Below, piece by piece: positions 11,200 through 22,413 of a DNA stretch of 64,000 bases (position 1 is the stretch's first letter; each line of letters opens with the position of its first letter). The position numbers and the translations under genes are program-made. The notes under the pieces are model-generated. The model was not told the origin of the DNA. It ran no database searches and saw only the letters and a list, made by a program, of their open reading frames with translations. Source of the DNA: CAVPGP01 sp963704025 (GTDB taxonomy: Bacteria; Actinomycetota; Thermoleophilia; Gaiellales; Gaiellaceae); assembly GCA_963704025.1 (NCBI GenBank), contig CAVPGP010000002.1, positions 682,001 through 746,000 of the forward strand, in the 5' to 3' direction.

Positions 11200-12161
11200 G
11201 CAGCGACGACCCCCGCGAGCGACTCCGCATAGGGAGCCCGGTGCACGCCCTCCTCGGTGACGATCGCGGCGATCAGCTCCGCCGGCGTGACGTCGAAGGC
11301 CGGATTCCGGGCAGGGAACCGCGTCGAGATCTCTGCCGGGTCGCGCTGCTCGATCGGGATCTCTGCTCCGCTCGGGGTCGCGAGGTCGACCGTCGAGCTG
11401 GGCGCGACCACGTAGAGCGGGATCCCGTGATGCGCGGCGAGCACGGCGAGCGAGTACGTGCCGATCTTGTTCGCGGCGTCGCCGTTCGCGGCGATCCGGT
11501 CGGCGCCGGTGAAGACGCAGTCGACCTCGCCCGCCCGCATCAGCGACGCCGCGGCGGAATCGGCGATCACCTCGTGCGGGATGCCGGCCGCCTCCAGCTC
11601 CCACGCGGTCAGGCGTCCGCCCTGAAGGAGCGGGCGGGTCTCGCCGACGAAGACGTGTTCGAGCAGCTCCTGCTCCCACGCGGCGCGCAGCGCGCCGACG
11701 GCCGAGCCGTACCCGCCCGTCGCGAGCCCGCCGGCGTTGCAGTGCGTGAGAGCGCGGGTCCCAGGGGAGAGGAGCGTCACCGCGTGAGCCGCCATGCTGC
11801 GGCAGCGCTCGACCTCGTCCCGGTGGATCCTTCTCGCCGTCCCGGGGAGGTCGTCTGCCTCCCGCATGACGTCGAGCGCCCAGCCGAGATTCACGGCGGT
11901 CGGCCGCGACTCGCGCAAGGTGCGCTCGGCCTGGACGAGGTCCTCCCCGCGCGCCGCGGCGAGCGCGTACCCGTAGGCCGCGGCGACGCCGATCGCCGGT
12001 GCACCGCGCACGGCGAGGGTGCGGATCGCCTCCGCGAGCTCAGCCGTCGTGCGGCACTCGAGCTCGACCTCCTCGTCGGGGAGCCGGCGCTGGTCGAGGA
12101 GAACCACGCAATCCGGCTCCAGGCGGAGGATCTGCTCGGGCTCTAGGTCCCTTCGTTCCAC
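11196..12161 (-). CDS. mtnA: Methylthioribose-1-phosphate isomerase
   Basis: Methionine-salvage enzyme converting 5-methylthioribose-1-phosphate to the ribulose form. The catalytic cysteine lies in THCNAGGLATGGYG and the catalytic aspartate in FTGADRIAANGD; NKIGTYSLAVLA follows, all family hallmarks. GTG at 12161 gives 321 residues, a little shorter than usual. It overlaps the ahcY 3' end by 19 bases. No other methylthioadenosine-salvage gene is in the window, so the pathway, if complete, is dispersed. Members of this fold also include eIF2B-like and ribose-1,5-bisphosphate isomerases, but the motifs favour MtnA. Confidence 0.93.
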   Translation of the reverse strand: MERRDLEPEQILRLEPDCVVLLDQRRLPDEEVELECRTTAELAEAIRTLAVRGAPAIGVAAAYGYALAAARGEDLVQAERTLRESRPTAVNLGWALDVMREADDLPGTARRIHRDEVERCRSMAAHAVTLLSPGTRALTHCNAGGLATGGYGSAVGALRAAWEQELLEHVFVGETRPLLQGGRLTAWELEAAGIPHEVIADSAAASLMRAGEVDCVFTGADRIAANGDAANKIGTYSLAVLAAHHGIPLYVVAPSSTVDLATPSGAEIPIEQRDPAEISTRFPARNPAFDVTPAELIAAIVTEEGVHRAPYAESLAGVVAA

Positions 12162-13411
12162 GAGGCGAGGTACCTCGCCTGCTCCTGCGTGAGCTTGTCG
12201 ATCGTGGAGCCCATGGTTTCGAGCTTCAGGCGGGCGATCTCGTTGTCGATCTCCTCCGGCACGACGTACACCTTCCGCTCCAGCTCGGCCGCGTGCTGCA
12301 CCGCGTACTCGGCCGAGAGCGCCTGGTTCGCGAACGACATGTCCATGACGATCGCGGGATGGCCCTCCGCCGCGGAGATGTTGACGAGCCGGCCTTCCGC
12401 AAGCAGGAAGATGCGCCGTCCGTCCTCGAGGCGGAACTCCTCGACGAGGTTCCGCGCCTCGCGGGTCGCGGTCGCGAGCGAGCGAAGCGCCGGGATGTCG
12501 ATCTCGACGTTGAAGTGGCCCGTGTTGCAGATGATCGCCCCGTCCTTCATCGACGCGAGGTGCTCGCGCGAGATCACGTGCTTGTTGCCGGTGGCGGTGC
12601 AGAAGATGTCGCCCACCTCGGCGGCCTGCGCCATCGGCATCACCTCGAAGCCGTCCATCAGGGCCTCCAGCGCCCGCATCGGATCGACCTCGGTGACGAT
12701 CACATGAGCGCCGAGGCCCTTTGCGCGCATGGCGACGCCGCGGCCGACCCAGCCGTAGCCGGCGACGACGAAGCGCTTGCCGGCGAGCAGGACGTTCGTG
12801 GCGCGGATGATGCCGTCGATCGTCGACTGACCCGTGCCGTAGCGGTTGTCGAAGAGGTGCTTGGTTTTCGCCTCGTTGACCGCGATGATCGGGAACCCGA
12901 GCTTGCCCTCTGCCTCGAGCGCCTTGAGACGGATGACGCCGGTCGTCGTCTCCTCCGTGCCGGCGACGATGTCCCCGAGCTGCTCGCGGCGCGCCGAGTG
13001 GAGGACGCCGATCACGTCGGCGCCGTCGTCCATCGTCAGGTGCGGCTTGTGGTCGACGGCGGCCTCGATGTGGGAGTAGTACGTGTCGTTGTCCTCTCCC
13101 TTGATCGCGAAGACGCCGATGTCGTACTCGTCGACGAGCGCCGCGGCGACGTCGTCCTGGGTCGAGAGCGGATTGGACGCGCAGATGACCGCATCGGCGC
13201 CGCCTGCCTTGAGCGTGCGCATCAGGTTCGCCGTCTCGGTCGTCACGTGCAGGCAGGCCGCGACGCGCATGCCCGCGAGCGGCTGCTCTCTCTCGAAGCG
13301 CTCGCGGATCGCGGACAGGACGGGCATCTGCCGGTCGGCCCACTCGATCCGACGCTTCCCCTCGGCGGAGAGCGCCAGATCCTTCACGTCGTATCTCTTG
13401 GTGGTTGCCAT
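12143..13411 (-). CDS. ahcY: Adenosylhomocysteinase
   Basis: Splits S-adenosylhomocysteine into adenosine and homocysteine, removing product inhibition of methyltransferases and feeding MetH. The NAD site is VVAGYGWVGRGVA; substrate motifs include ACLHVTTETANLM, NNPLSTQDD-like ASNPLSTQDD and NRYGTGQSTIDGI, and the C-terminus ends with YLASWNEGT rather than the KPDHYRY tail of the eukaryotic-type enzyme, as in the shorter archaeal/thermophile-type form. Start ATG 13411 has a good AGAAGAGG upstream. 422 residues. It is flanked by merR upstream and mtnA downstream. Confidence 0.97.
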   Translation of the reverse strand: MATTKRYDVKDLALSAEGKRRIEWADRQMPVLSAIRERFEREQPLAGMRVAACLHVTTETANLMRTLKAGGADAVICASNPLSTQDDVAAALVDEYDIGVFAIKGEDNDTYYSHIEAAVDHKPHLTMDDGADVIGVLHSARREQLGDIVAGTEETTTGVIRLKALEAEGKLGFPIIAVNEAKTKHLFDNRYGTGQSTIDGIIRATNVLLAGKRFVVAGYGWVGRGVAMRAKGLGAHVIVTEVDPMRALEALMDGFEVMPMAQAAEVGDIFCTATGNKHVISREHLASMKDGAIICNTGHFNVEIDIPALRSLATATREARNLVEEFRLEDGRRIFLLAEGRLVNISAAEGHPAIVMDMSFANQALSAEYAVQHAAELERKVYVVPEEIDNEIARLKLETMGSTIDKLTQEQARYLASWNEGT

Positions 13412-13450
13412 CAATCCTCTTCTCTTGGTCGGGGGCCAGTCTAGTGGCGA

Positions 13451-13780
13451 TCAGGCGGCGAGCAGCCGCTCGTGCTTGCGTTGCTCCCAGTCCATCCAGG
13501 CGGCGGAGTCGTCGGCACCTGCGAGCCACGCGTCGACGGCCGTGCGCAGCTCGGGTTCGCGTCGCAGGCGCGCGGCGAAGGCCAGCTCGTCGAGCTCGAG
13601 GCCGAACCGCCGCCGCAGCTCGCGGAGCGTACGCAGCTGGTTGAGCTCGAGGAGCCCATACCGGCGGTAGCCGGAAGGCCTCCGCGGCGGGACGACAAGG
13701 CCGAGGGCCTCGAGGTAGCGCAGCATACGCGCGGACCAGCCCGTGCTCGCGGCGGCGGCAGAGACGTTCAGCGGCTCCAC
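13451..13780 (-). CDS. MerR-type transcriptional regulator
   Basis: 109 residues with a winged helix-turn-helix at the N-terminus: STGWSARMLRYLEALGLV followed by the wing and SGYRRYGLLELNQLRTLREL, typical of MerR. The short C-terminal part has an acidic helix and no cysteine metal site, so it is not a classic metal sensor. It is the first gene of a run with ahcY, mtnA and a nucleotidyltransferase, 39 bases before ahcY, so it may set expression of the methyl cycle (inference). A defined promoter and leader hairpin precede it. Confidence 0.88.
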   Translation of the reverse strand: MEPLNVSAAAASTGWSARMLRYLEALGLVVPPRRPSGYRRYGLLELNQLRTLRELRRRFGLELDELAFAARLRREPELRTAVDAWLAGADDSAAWMDWEQRKHERLLAA

Positions 13781-13835
13781 GCGGGAAACCTTATCAGACT
13801 TGTGTCAAGCTTCTGCCGCCCACCGCATGCTCTGG

Positions 13836-13859
13836 CTGCAGCCCCCAACGGGGGTGCAG
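13836..13859 (-). other. Stem-loop in the merR leader
   Basis: CTGCA/CCCCC pairs with GGGGG/TGCAG around a 3-base AAC loop, with one bulged A: about 10 base pairs. It lies between the inferred merR transcription start (about 13870) and its ATG-proximal region. There is no U-run on either strand, so a simple terminator is unlikely; it may shape the leader or be chance. Confidence 0.4.
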
Positions 13860-13876
13860 GACGCCCCCCTTCTGGA

Positions 13877-13905
13877 ACGCTAGCGAGGAAACCGTCACGT
13901 GTCTG
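13877..13905 (-). promoter_or_regulatory. Promoter for merR-ahcY (shared promoter class, copy C)
   Basis: On the minus strand CAGACA (13900-13905) is 17 bases from TAGCGT (13877-13882). The block 13896-13922 has CACG-TGTC-N14-GACG, matching the copies before comF and prfB. It would yield a leader of about 90 bases before merR. Confidence 0.55.
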
Positions 13906-13974
13906 TGCCGGCTTCGAGACGATTGATGCGGCTCGTGTGCTCGCGGTTCGGTTGCCTGCGGTCCAGCGAGACGC

Positions 13975-14406
13975 CTACGGCCCGGTGGTGCCCGCGCGAC
14001 CATAGCTGTCCTCGAGGCGGACGACGTCGTCGAGCTCGGACGTCGATACCTCGAGGATGGTCGTGTCCTCGAGCGCGGTGACGCGGTGGACGGTGCCGGG
14101 CTCGTAGTGGAAGGCGGCGCCTGCGCCCACGACCTCCTCCTTCAGGACCGCCTCCCCGACCCGGCCGAGCTCGAGCTTCGCCCGGCCGGAATGGATCAGC
14201 CACGCCTCGTCCTTCTCGCGGTGGAACTGGAGGCTGAGCGAGTGGCCGGCCCTGACGAACAGGACCTTTCCGCAGTAGGCGCCCGTGAGCGCCCAGATCA
14301 GCTCGTGGCCCCACGGCTTCTCGACCCGGCGGGGCTCGAAGGCCCAGGCGTCGAGCTGATTCAGGTTCGGCGACTCCACCTCGGGCAACTCTAAGCCTCC
14401 AACCAT
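13975..14406 (-). CDS. Cupin protein, mannose-6-phosphate isomerase type II-like
   Basis: 143 residues forming a single cupin barrel. The motif VEKPWGHELIWA at about residues 28-39 matches the C-terminal cupin of bifunctional GDP-mannose pyrophosphorylase/phosphomannose isomerases; metal ligands are supplied by SLQFHREKDEAW and EPGTVHRV. It overlaps the next nucleotidyltransferase gene by 16 bases. Stand-alone proteins of this kind are sugar-phosphate isomerases or nucleotide-sugar epimerisation helpers. With the partner nucleotidyltransferase it may recreate, as two proteins, the bifunctional enzyme; the sugar is not determined. Confidence 0.82.
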   Translation of the reverse strand: MVGGLELPEVESPNLNQLDAWAFEPRRVEKPWGHELIWALTGAYCGKVLFVRAGHSLSLQFHREKDEAWLIHSGRAKLELGRVGEAVLKEEVVGAGAAFHYEPGTVHRVTALEDTTILEVSTSELDDVVRLEDSYGRAGTTGP

Positions 14407-15086
14407 TCAGGATGAGCGGCCACGTGCTCGTCTGCGAGGCGGAGCTCCTTCGGCGTGTTCACGGTGAGCCACAGCCCCTCGTGGCGGAAGGCGCGCAGCG
14501 TCCCCTCTTCGGCCAGCTCCGGGAAGGTCGTCGACTCGTGGTCGCCCTTCTCCGGGAACCGCTCGATCGCCTGCTCGGAGAGCACGTAGGCGCCGCAGTT
14601 GACCCAGTACGGGATGCGACCGCCCTCGGTGAACCCGGTGACCGCGCCGTCCTCGGCCAGGTCGACGACCCCGAACGGCGACCTCGGCCGCGCGACGGCG
14701 ATCGTCGCGACGGCGCCCGACTCGCGATGGCACGCGAGGAGCCCGCGGAAGTCGACGTCGACGAGCTCGTCTCCGTTCAGGGCGAACACGTCTCCCGAGT
14801 CGCGACGCACCCCGGCGGCGAACCTGATTCCGCCTCCGCGTCCGAGCCGCTCCGGCTCCTCGGCGCAGAGGATCTCGAGGCCCGAGCCGGCGAGCTCGCG
14901 CTCGAAGAGCTCCCCCTGACCGGCTGCGACGGAGAGGATCACGCGACGCACTCCGGCCCGCTCGAGCCGGCCGATCTGATACGCGACGAGCGGCCTGCCT
15001 GCGACCTCGACGAGCGACTTCGGCCTGCCTCCGGCCGCGTCGCCAAGCCGCTCGGCCTTCCCGCCGGCGAGGATGATCGCCTCCAC
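14391..15086 (-). CDS. Sugar nucleotidyltransferase (mannose/glucose-1-phosphate type)
   Basis: Nucleotide-sugar pyrophosphorylase with VEAIILAGGKAERLGD at the start and GGRPKSLVEVAGRPL, the nucleotide loop; FALNGDELVDVDF carries the metal-binding Asp. GTG at 15086 gives 231 residues, which is short: it lacks the C-terminal left-handed helix of larger enzymes. It starts 7 bases after the UDP-sugar dehydrogenase stop. Substrate not resolved; ADP-heptose or GDP-mannose-type enzymes of similar length exist (HddC/RmlA-like). Confidence 0.87.
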   Translation of the reverse strand: MEAIILAGGKAERLGDAAGGRPKSLVEVAGRPLVAYQIGRLERAGVRRVILSVAAGQGELFERELAGSGLEILCAEEPERLGRGGGIRFAAGVRRDSGDVFALNGDELVDVDFRGLLACHRESGAVATIAVARPRSPFGVVDLAEDGAVTGFTEGGRIPYWVNCGAYVLSEQAIERFPEKGDHESTTFPELAEEGTLRAFRHEGLWLTVNTPKELRLADEHVAAHPEWLEA

Positions 15087-15093
15087 GAGGGCC

Positions 15094-16428
15094 TTAGGCC
15101 TCGACTTCGTCGGGCTCCCGCGTCTCGAGCAGCACGTCGGTCGGCCGCGTCGGGCGCCCGATGCCCTCGTAGGCGAAGCCTGCTTCGCGCGCCTCGCGCG
15201 GGTCGAGGACATTTCGTCCGTCGATGATCAGCGGCCGGCCCATCAGCGCGCGGATCTCGGTGCGTGCCAGGTCCCGCAGCTGCGGCCACTCGGTCACGAT
15301 CACCGCCGCGTCGGCGCCCTGGACGGCCTCCTCGATCGTCTCGCACTGCCGAGCCGACGGGAGCAGGTCGCGCGCCGAGGCGACGGGATCCCATGTCCTC
15401 ACCTCGGCGCCCTCGGCGAGCAGCCTCGACGCGAGCACGAGGCTCGGGGCCTCACGCATGTCGTCGGTACCCGGCTTGAACGCGAGCCCGAGCAGCGCGA
15501 CGCGCTTGCCGCGCAGCCGCCCGAGATGCTTCTGGAGCTTGCCGATCACACGCCGCTTCTGCAGCTCATTGACCTCGATCACCGCCGAGAGGAGCTGAAA
15601 GTGATAGCCCGAGTTGCCCGCCAGCTGCTTCAGCGCCGAGACGTCCTTCGGGAAGCACGAGCCGCCGAAGCCGATCCCGGGCCGCAGGAAGTGCCGGCCG
15701 AGCCGGTGGTCGAGGCCCATGCCGGCGGCGACGTCCTTCACGTCGGCGCCGACGAGCTCGCAGACGTTCGCGATCTCGTTGATGAAGCTGATCCGCGTCG
15801 AGAGGAAGGCGTTCGAGGCCATCTTGATCATCTCGGCCGACGCGACATCCGTCCGGACGACGGGGGCGTCGAGGGCGGCGTGCAGCTCGATCACCGCGTC
15901 TGCGTCGTCGGGCTCGAGCGAGCCGACCACGATCCGGTCCGGGTTCATGAAGTCGCGCAGCGCCGTTCCCTCGGCGAGGAACTCGGGGTTCGAGACGTAG
16001 CGGACGCTCGAGAGGCCGCGCGCGTCGAGTGCGGCACGGACCTTGTCGCCGGTGCCGACCGGGACCGTCGACTTCATCACGAGCACGAGCCGGTCGTCGA
16101 CCTGCGGCAACTCGTCCACGACCGTCCAGACGGCGGAGAGGTCCGCGTCGCCGGAGTAGGTGGGCGGCGTGCCGACCGCGACGTACAGGAAGTCGGCGCC
16201 CGCGATCGCCTCACTGACGTCGACCGTGAAGCGCAACCGCTCGCGGTTTCGCTCGACGAGCTCCTCGAGGCCGGGCTCGTAGATCGGGATCTCGCCGCGA
16301 CGGAGCGCCTCGATCTTCTCGGGCAGGACGTCGCGGAGCACGACCTCGTGGCCGAGCTCGGCGAAGCACGCACCGGTCACGAGTCCGACGTAGCCGGCCC
16401 CGAAGACGGCGATGCGCTTCTTGTTCAT
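15094..16428 (-). CDS. UDP-glucose/GDP-mannose 6-dehydrogenase
   Basis: NAD-dependent four-electron oxidation of a nucleotide sugar to the uronic acid. The Rossmann motif is IAVFGAGYVGLVTGACFAE; the middle domain has SNPEFLAEGTALRDF, and the catalytic cysteine is in GFGGSCFPKDVSAL. The C-terminal domain has LGLAFKPGTDDMREAPS. 444 residues, normal. It is in an operon with two sugar genes downstream and the LCP ligase upstream, so the uronic acid likely enters an envelope polysaccharide. UDP-glucose versus GDP-mannose cannot be settled from sequence. Confidence 0.95.
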   Translation of the reverse strand: MNKKRIAVFGAGYVGLVTGACFAELGHEVVLRDVLPEKIEALRRGEIPIYEPGLEELVERNRERLRFTVDVSEAIAGADFLYVAVGTPPTYSGDADLSAVWTVVDELPQVDDRLVLVMKSTVPVGTGDKVRAALDARGLSSVRYVSNPEFLAEGTALRDFMNPDRIVVGSLEPDDADAVIELHAALDAPVVRTDVASAEMIKMASNAFLSTRISFINEIANVCELVGADVKDVAAGMGLDHRLGRHFLRPGIGFGGSCFPKDVSALKQLAGNSGYHFQLLSAVIEVNELQKRRVIGKLQKHLGRLRGKRVALLGLAFKPGTDDMREAPSLVLASRLLAEGAEVRTWDPVASARDLLPSARQCETIEEAVQGADAAVIVTEWPQLRDLARTEIRALMGRPLIIDGRNVLDPREAREAGFAYEGIGRPTRPTDVLLETREPDEVEA

Positions 16429-16438
16429 GGCGGAGATC

Positions 16439-18406
16439 CTATTTCGCGCGTGTTAGGGGTTTGAGACCTTTGGCGATCGCCAGCATGGTCTCGTTCGAGA
16501 GCGAGTCGAGCAGCGTGTTGACGACCCAGTAGCTCGCCTTCTTCTGGCGCAGCACGATCATGTGCAGGTGCGACCCGGAGTAATAGAGGTCGTACGTGCG
16601 GCCCTTCAGCTTGCGTTGGAAGCTCCGGTCGGAGAGCGCGGGCGGGTCGTCCCAGTTCGTCTGCTGGATGCCCCAGTACTCCGTCGCGCCCGTCCGGTAG
16701 ACCATCCGCACGGCCTCCTTGCCCCGCGCGATCTTGTAGGCGCGGACGAACTGCTCGTAGTCGGGCGCCGAGCTGTGCTCCAGGACCGTGGGCACCATCA
16801 GCGGGAAGCCGGCCTTGACCCGGACCTCGCGCAGCGACGACGCAGCGGACGCGTCGTAGCGGACGTACGCGGGCTGCCGCTTGAGGACCGACTCGCGGCG
16901 CGGCTTCGGGATCTCGCCGTGGAAGGTGGTGCCGACGACCACGAGCAGCGACGAGTTGGGGGCGAGACCCCGGAGCACCGGGCTTGCCGGCAGCCGCGCG
17001 ACGTCGGCCGGCTGCAGGAGGTTCTGCATCGCCTTCGCCGCAGCCTGCGCGCGCTTCGCGCGCGGGTCGTAGTAGACCTTCGTGTGGAAGTAGTCCTGCG
17101 TCGGGGCATTGGCCGTCGCGTTCCCTGGCGGCGGCACGATCACGTAGCCGTGGTCGCGCGCCAGCTGATACGCCGCGTTCGACGCCGAGCCGGCGACGCC
17201 GTTCCCGTTCAGCACCGTCACCGTCGTCTCGCTCGGCTTCGGCGCTTTTGTCCTGAGCCGGATCCCCTGCGCGGCCGCCTGCGCCTTTCTGGGCGCGTCG
17301 ACATCCGGGTCGACGAAGTCCTGGATCGCCGACTGGATGGCGTCGGGCGAGGCGAGCAGGTCGAACGACGCGTTCTGCTGGATGTTCTGGAGCTTCGCCT
17401 GGAAGAAGTGGCCCGGCGGCAGGTCGTAGGCGAAGAGCGCGTAGCGGAGAACGGTCTTGTCGTCGAGCGCCTTGCCGCCCCCCGCGCCCACCTCGACGTT
17501 CTTCGTCACGGCGGAGATGAGGCCGGGCAGCTTCAAGGGGGAGATCGACTGCGAGACGCCCTGCTTGAACGCCTTCACGAACTCCTGCTGCCGTGCGAGC
17601 CGGTAGAGGTCCGAGTCGGTGTGCCGGTAACGGACGAAGTCGAGTGCCTGCTGGCCGTTCAGCCTCTGGTAGCCCGGCTGCAGGTTGATCGTGGCGTACC
17701 CGGACGGGCCCGAGACGTTGTTGAAGTACTTCCGGTCGATGTCCATCCAGACGCCGTGCATCTTGTTGACGATCGACTTGAAGCCGTGGAAGTCGACCGT
17801 GATCAGGTAGTTGATCGGGAGGCCGGTCAGGTCCTTGACGGTCTGGAGCACGCCCTGGGGGCCGCACGCGGGCCAGGCGCCGTTGATCCGTGAATGGAAG
17901 GTGCGATCGGGTGTCGACTTCGTCCCAGGACAGTGGATCTGGACGTAGAGGTCGCGCGGGAACGAGATCAGCGAGATCGTCTTCGTGGCCGGGTCTGCCC
18001 GCACGAGCATGATCGTGTCCGAGCGCGACTCCGCTGCGCTCGTGTGGTCGACGCCGAGCCGCTTGTCGTAGCCGACGATCAGCGCGACTGCGGCGTGGCC
18101 CGGCAGCGTCACGTCGAGCCGCTTCGCCGCAGCCTTCACCGCCGGCGTGTGCGCCCGCACGTCCGCGACGCTCTGGTGGAAGTAGAGGAACGCGCCGCCG
18201 GCGATGCCGCCGGTCACCGAGACGACGGCGGCGAGGGTCCAGAACATGAACCGCCAGAGGATCTGCAGGCCGCTGCGCCGCGTGGGCGGCGGTTGGCGGT
18301 ACGTCCGAACGGGCGTCAGAACGCCCGGCGGAAAGACCGCGCGGACGCTGCCGTTCCCGTTCAGGGCCGCGCCGCGGCCCATGCCTCTCTTGAGTGTTGT
18401 ACGCAT
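16439..18406 (-). CDS. LytR-CpsA-Psr (LCP) family cell-wall glycopolymer ligase
   Basis: Transfers lipid-linked glycopolymers to peptidoglycan or arabinogalactan outside the membrane. It has a cytoplasmic tail of about 50 residues, one membrane helix (about 52-75), then the LCP domain (about 110-310) with SRSDTIMLVRAD, SFPRDLYVQI and the pyrophosphate-binding VRYRHTDSDLYRLARQQ. A LytR C-terminal domain follows near 390 (TVTVLNGNGVAGSAS), then a further 200-residue region without a recognised family. 655 residues. The downstream ugd and nucleotidyltransferases suggest it attaches the polymer they help build. Confidence 0.93.
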   Translation of the reverse strand: MRTTLKRGMGRGAALNGNGSVRAVFPPGVLTPVRTYRQPPPTRRSGLQILWRFMFWTLAAVVSVTGGIAGGAFLYFHQSVADVRAHTPAVKAAAKRLDVTLPGHAAVALIVGYDKRLGVDHTSAAESRSDTIMLVRADPATKTISLISFPRDLYVQIHCPGTKSTPDRTFHSRINGAWPACGPQGVLQTVKDLTGLPINYLITVDFHGFKSIVNKMHGVWMDIDRKYFNNVSGPSGYATINLQPGYQRLNGQQALDFVRYRHTDSDLYRLARQQEFVKAFKQGVSQSISPLKLPGLISAVTKNVEVGAGGGKALDDKTVLRYALFAYDLPPGHFFQAKLQNIQQNASFDLLASPDAIQSAIQDFVDPDVDAPRKAQAAAQGIRLRTKAPKPSETTVTVLNGNGVAGSASNAAYQLARDHGYVIVPPPGNATANAPTQDYFHTKVYYDPRAKRAQAAAKAMQNLLQPADVARLPASPVLRGLAPNSSLLVVVGTTFHGEIPKPRRESVLKRQPAYVRYDASAASSLREVRVKAGFPLMVPTVLEHSSAPDYEQFVRAYKIARGKEAVRMVYRTGATEYWGIQQTNWDDPPALSDRSFQRKLKGRTYDLYYSGSHLHMIVLRQKKASYWVVNTLLDSLSNETMLAIAKGLKPLTRAK

Positions 18407-18418
18407 CCGGCAAACAGG

Positions 18419-18441
18419 AGGCGCCTCTCGAAGAGGCGCCT
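18419..18441 (-). terminator. Perfect inverted repeat between metH and the LCP gene, likely terminator
   Basis: AGGCGCCTCT and AGAGGCGCCT form a perfect 10-bp stem with a CGA loop. It is downstream of metH on the minus strand and just before the LCP gene. The following bases on the minus strand (TCCTGTTTGCC) contain only a short T-run, so termination may be partial. Confidence 0.5.
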
Positions 18442-18498
18442 GCCGCGGACAAGGATAGCCGACGTCCCGGCGGGCCCGGCCTCGTGCGAGATGGCGTC

Positions 18499-18564
18499 CT
18501 AGCGCAGGACGGCGGCCGCGAGGATCTCGGCGGCGAGCGCCAGTAGGAGCAGCTTCCCGGTCAC
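18499..18564 (-). CDS. Possible 21-residue hydrophobic peptide
   Basis: GTG at 18564 opens a 21-codon frame: a short polar start (MTGK) and then one uninterrupted hydrophobic stretch ending LAAAVLR. It would be a single-span membrane peptide. It sits 32 bases after metH, before the terminator-like hairpin. GC-rich DNA makes such frames by chance, and no strong ribosome binding site is visible, so this is only a candidate. Confidence 0.25.
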   Translation of the reverse strand: MTGKLLLLALAAEILAAAVLR

Positions 18565-18596
18565 GGGCGCAGCCTAGGGTTGGTCCGGATGCGTTT

Positions 18597-22176
<3,580 letters not shown>

Positions 22177-22301
22177 CGTGTTCGCTCCCGCCTGTAGAGG
22201 GTCGGGAGCCGCTTGGCCCCGGGCTCTTTAGGCGTTTGGTGACCCGGTCGCCAAGCTGCCGTTCAAAGCTCTCCGGGTGACTCCAAGGCTAGCAGCCGGG
22301 C
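22177..22301 (-). promoter_or_regulatory. metH upstream region with possible folded leader
   Basis: On the minus strand this region contains nested short complementary segments: ACCCGG/CCGGGT enclosing an AGCTTTGAACGGCAGCTTGG stretch, then GGCG/CGCC and GAGCC/GGCTC pairs, ending at the GGGAG ribosome binding site. That organisation would suit a cis-regulatory RNA. I looked for the conserved cores of SAM-I, SAM-IV, SAH and cobalamin riboswitches and did not recognise one. Confidence 0.3.
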
Positions 22302-22322
22302 GACAGGGGACAGTCCCCCGTC
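22302..22322 (-). terminator. GGGGAC/GTCCCC hairpin downstream of the phosphoesterase gene
   Basis: A short dyad (GAC-A-GGGGAC-A-GTCCCC-C-GTC) lies about 90 bases past the phosphoesterase stop and 125 before metH. The core AGGGGACAGTCCCC is a common intergenic hairpin in GC-rich actinobacteria. No T-run follows. Confidence 0.4.
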
Positions 22323-22413
22323 ATGCCGGAATTGGACCATGGCCGACGCCCGAAGGCCCAAGCAACAGTCTGTTACAAGGGAGGAACGGAGCGGCGCAGC
22401 GGCCGGGCGTGGC

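Noticed and set aside
22302..22322. Attachment site or insertion-sequence end
   Set aside because: The dyad is short, there are no flanking repeats and no integrase or transposase nearby.
22177..22413. SAM, SAH or cobalamin riboswitch upstream of metH
   Set aside because: None of the conserved cores was recognisable by eye; kept only as an unclassified structured leader.
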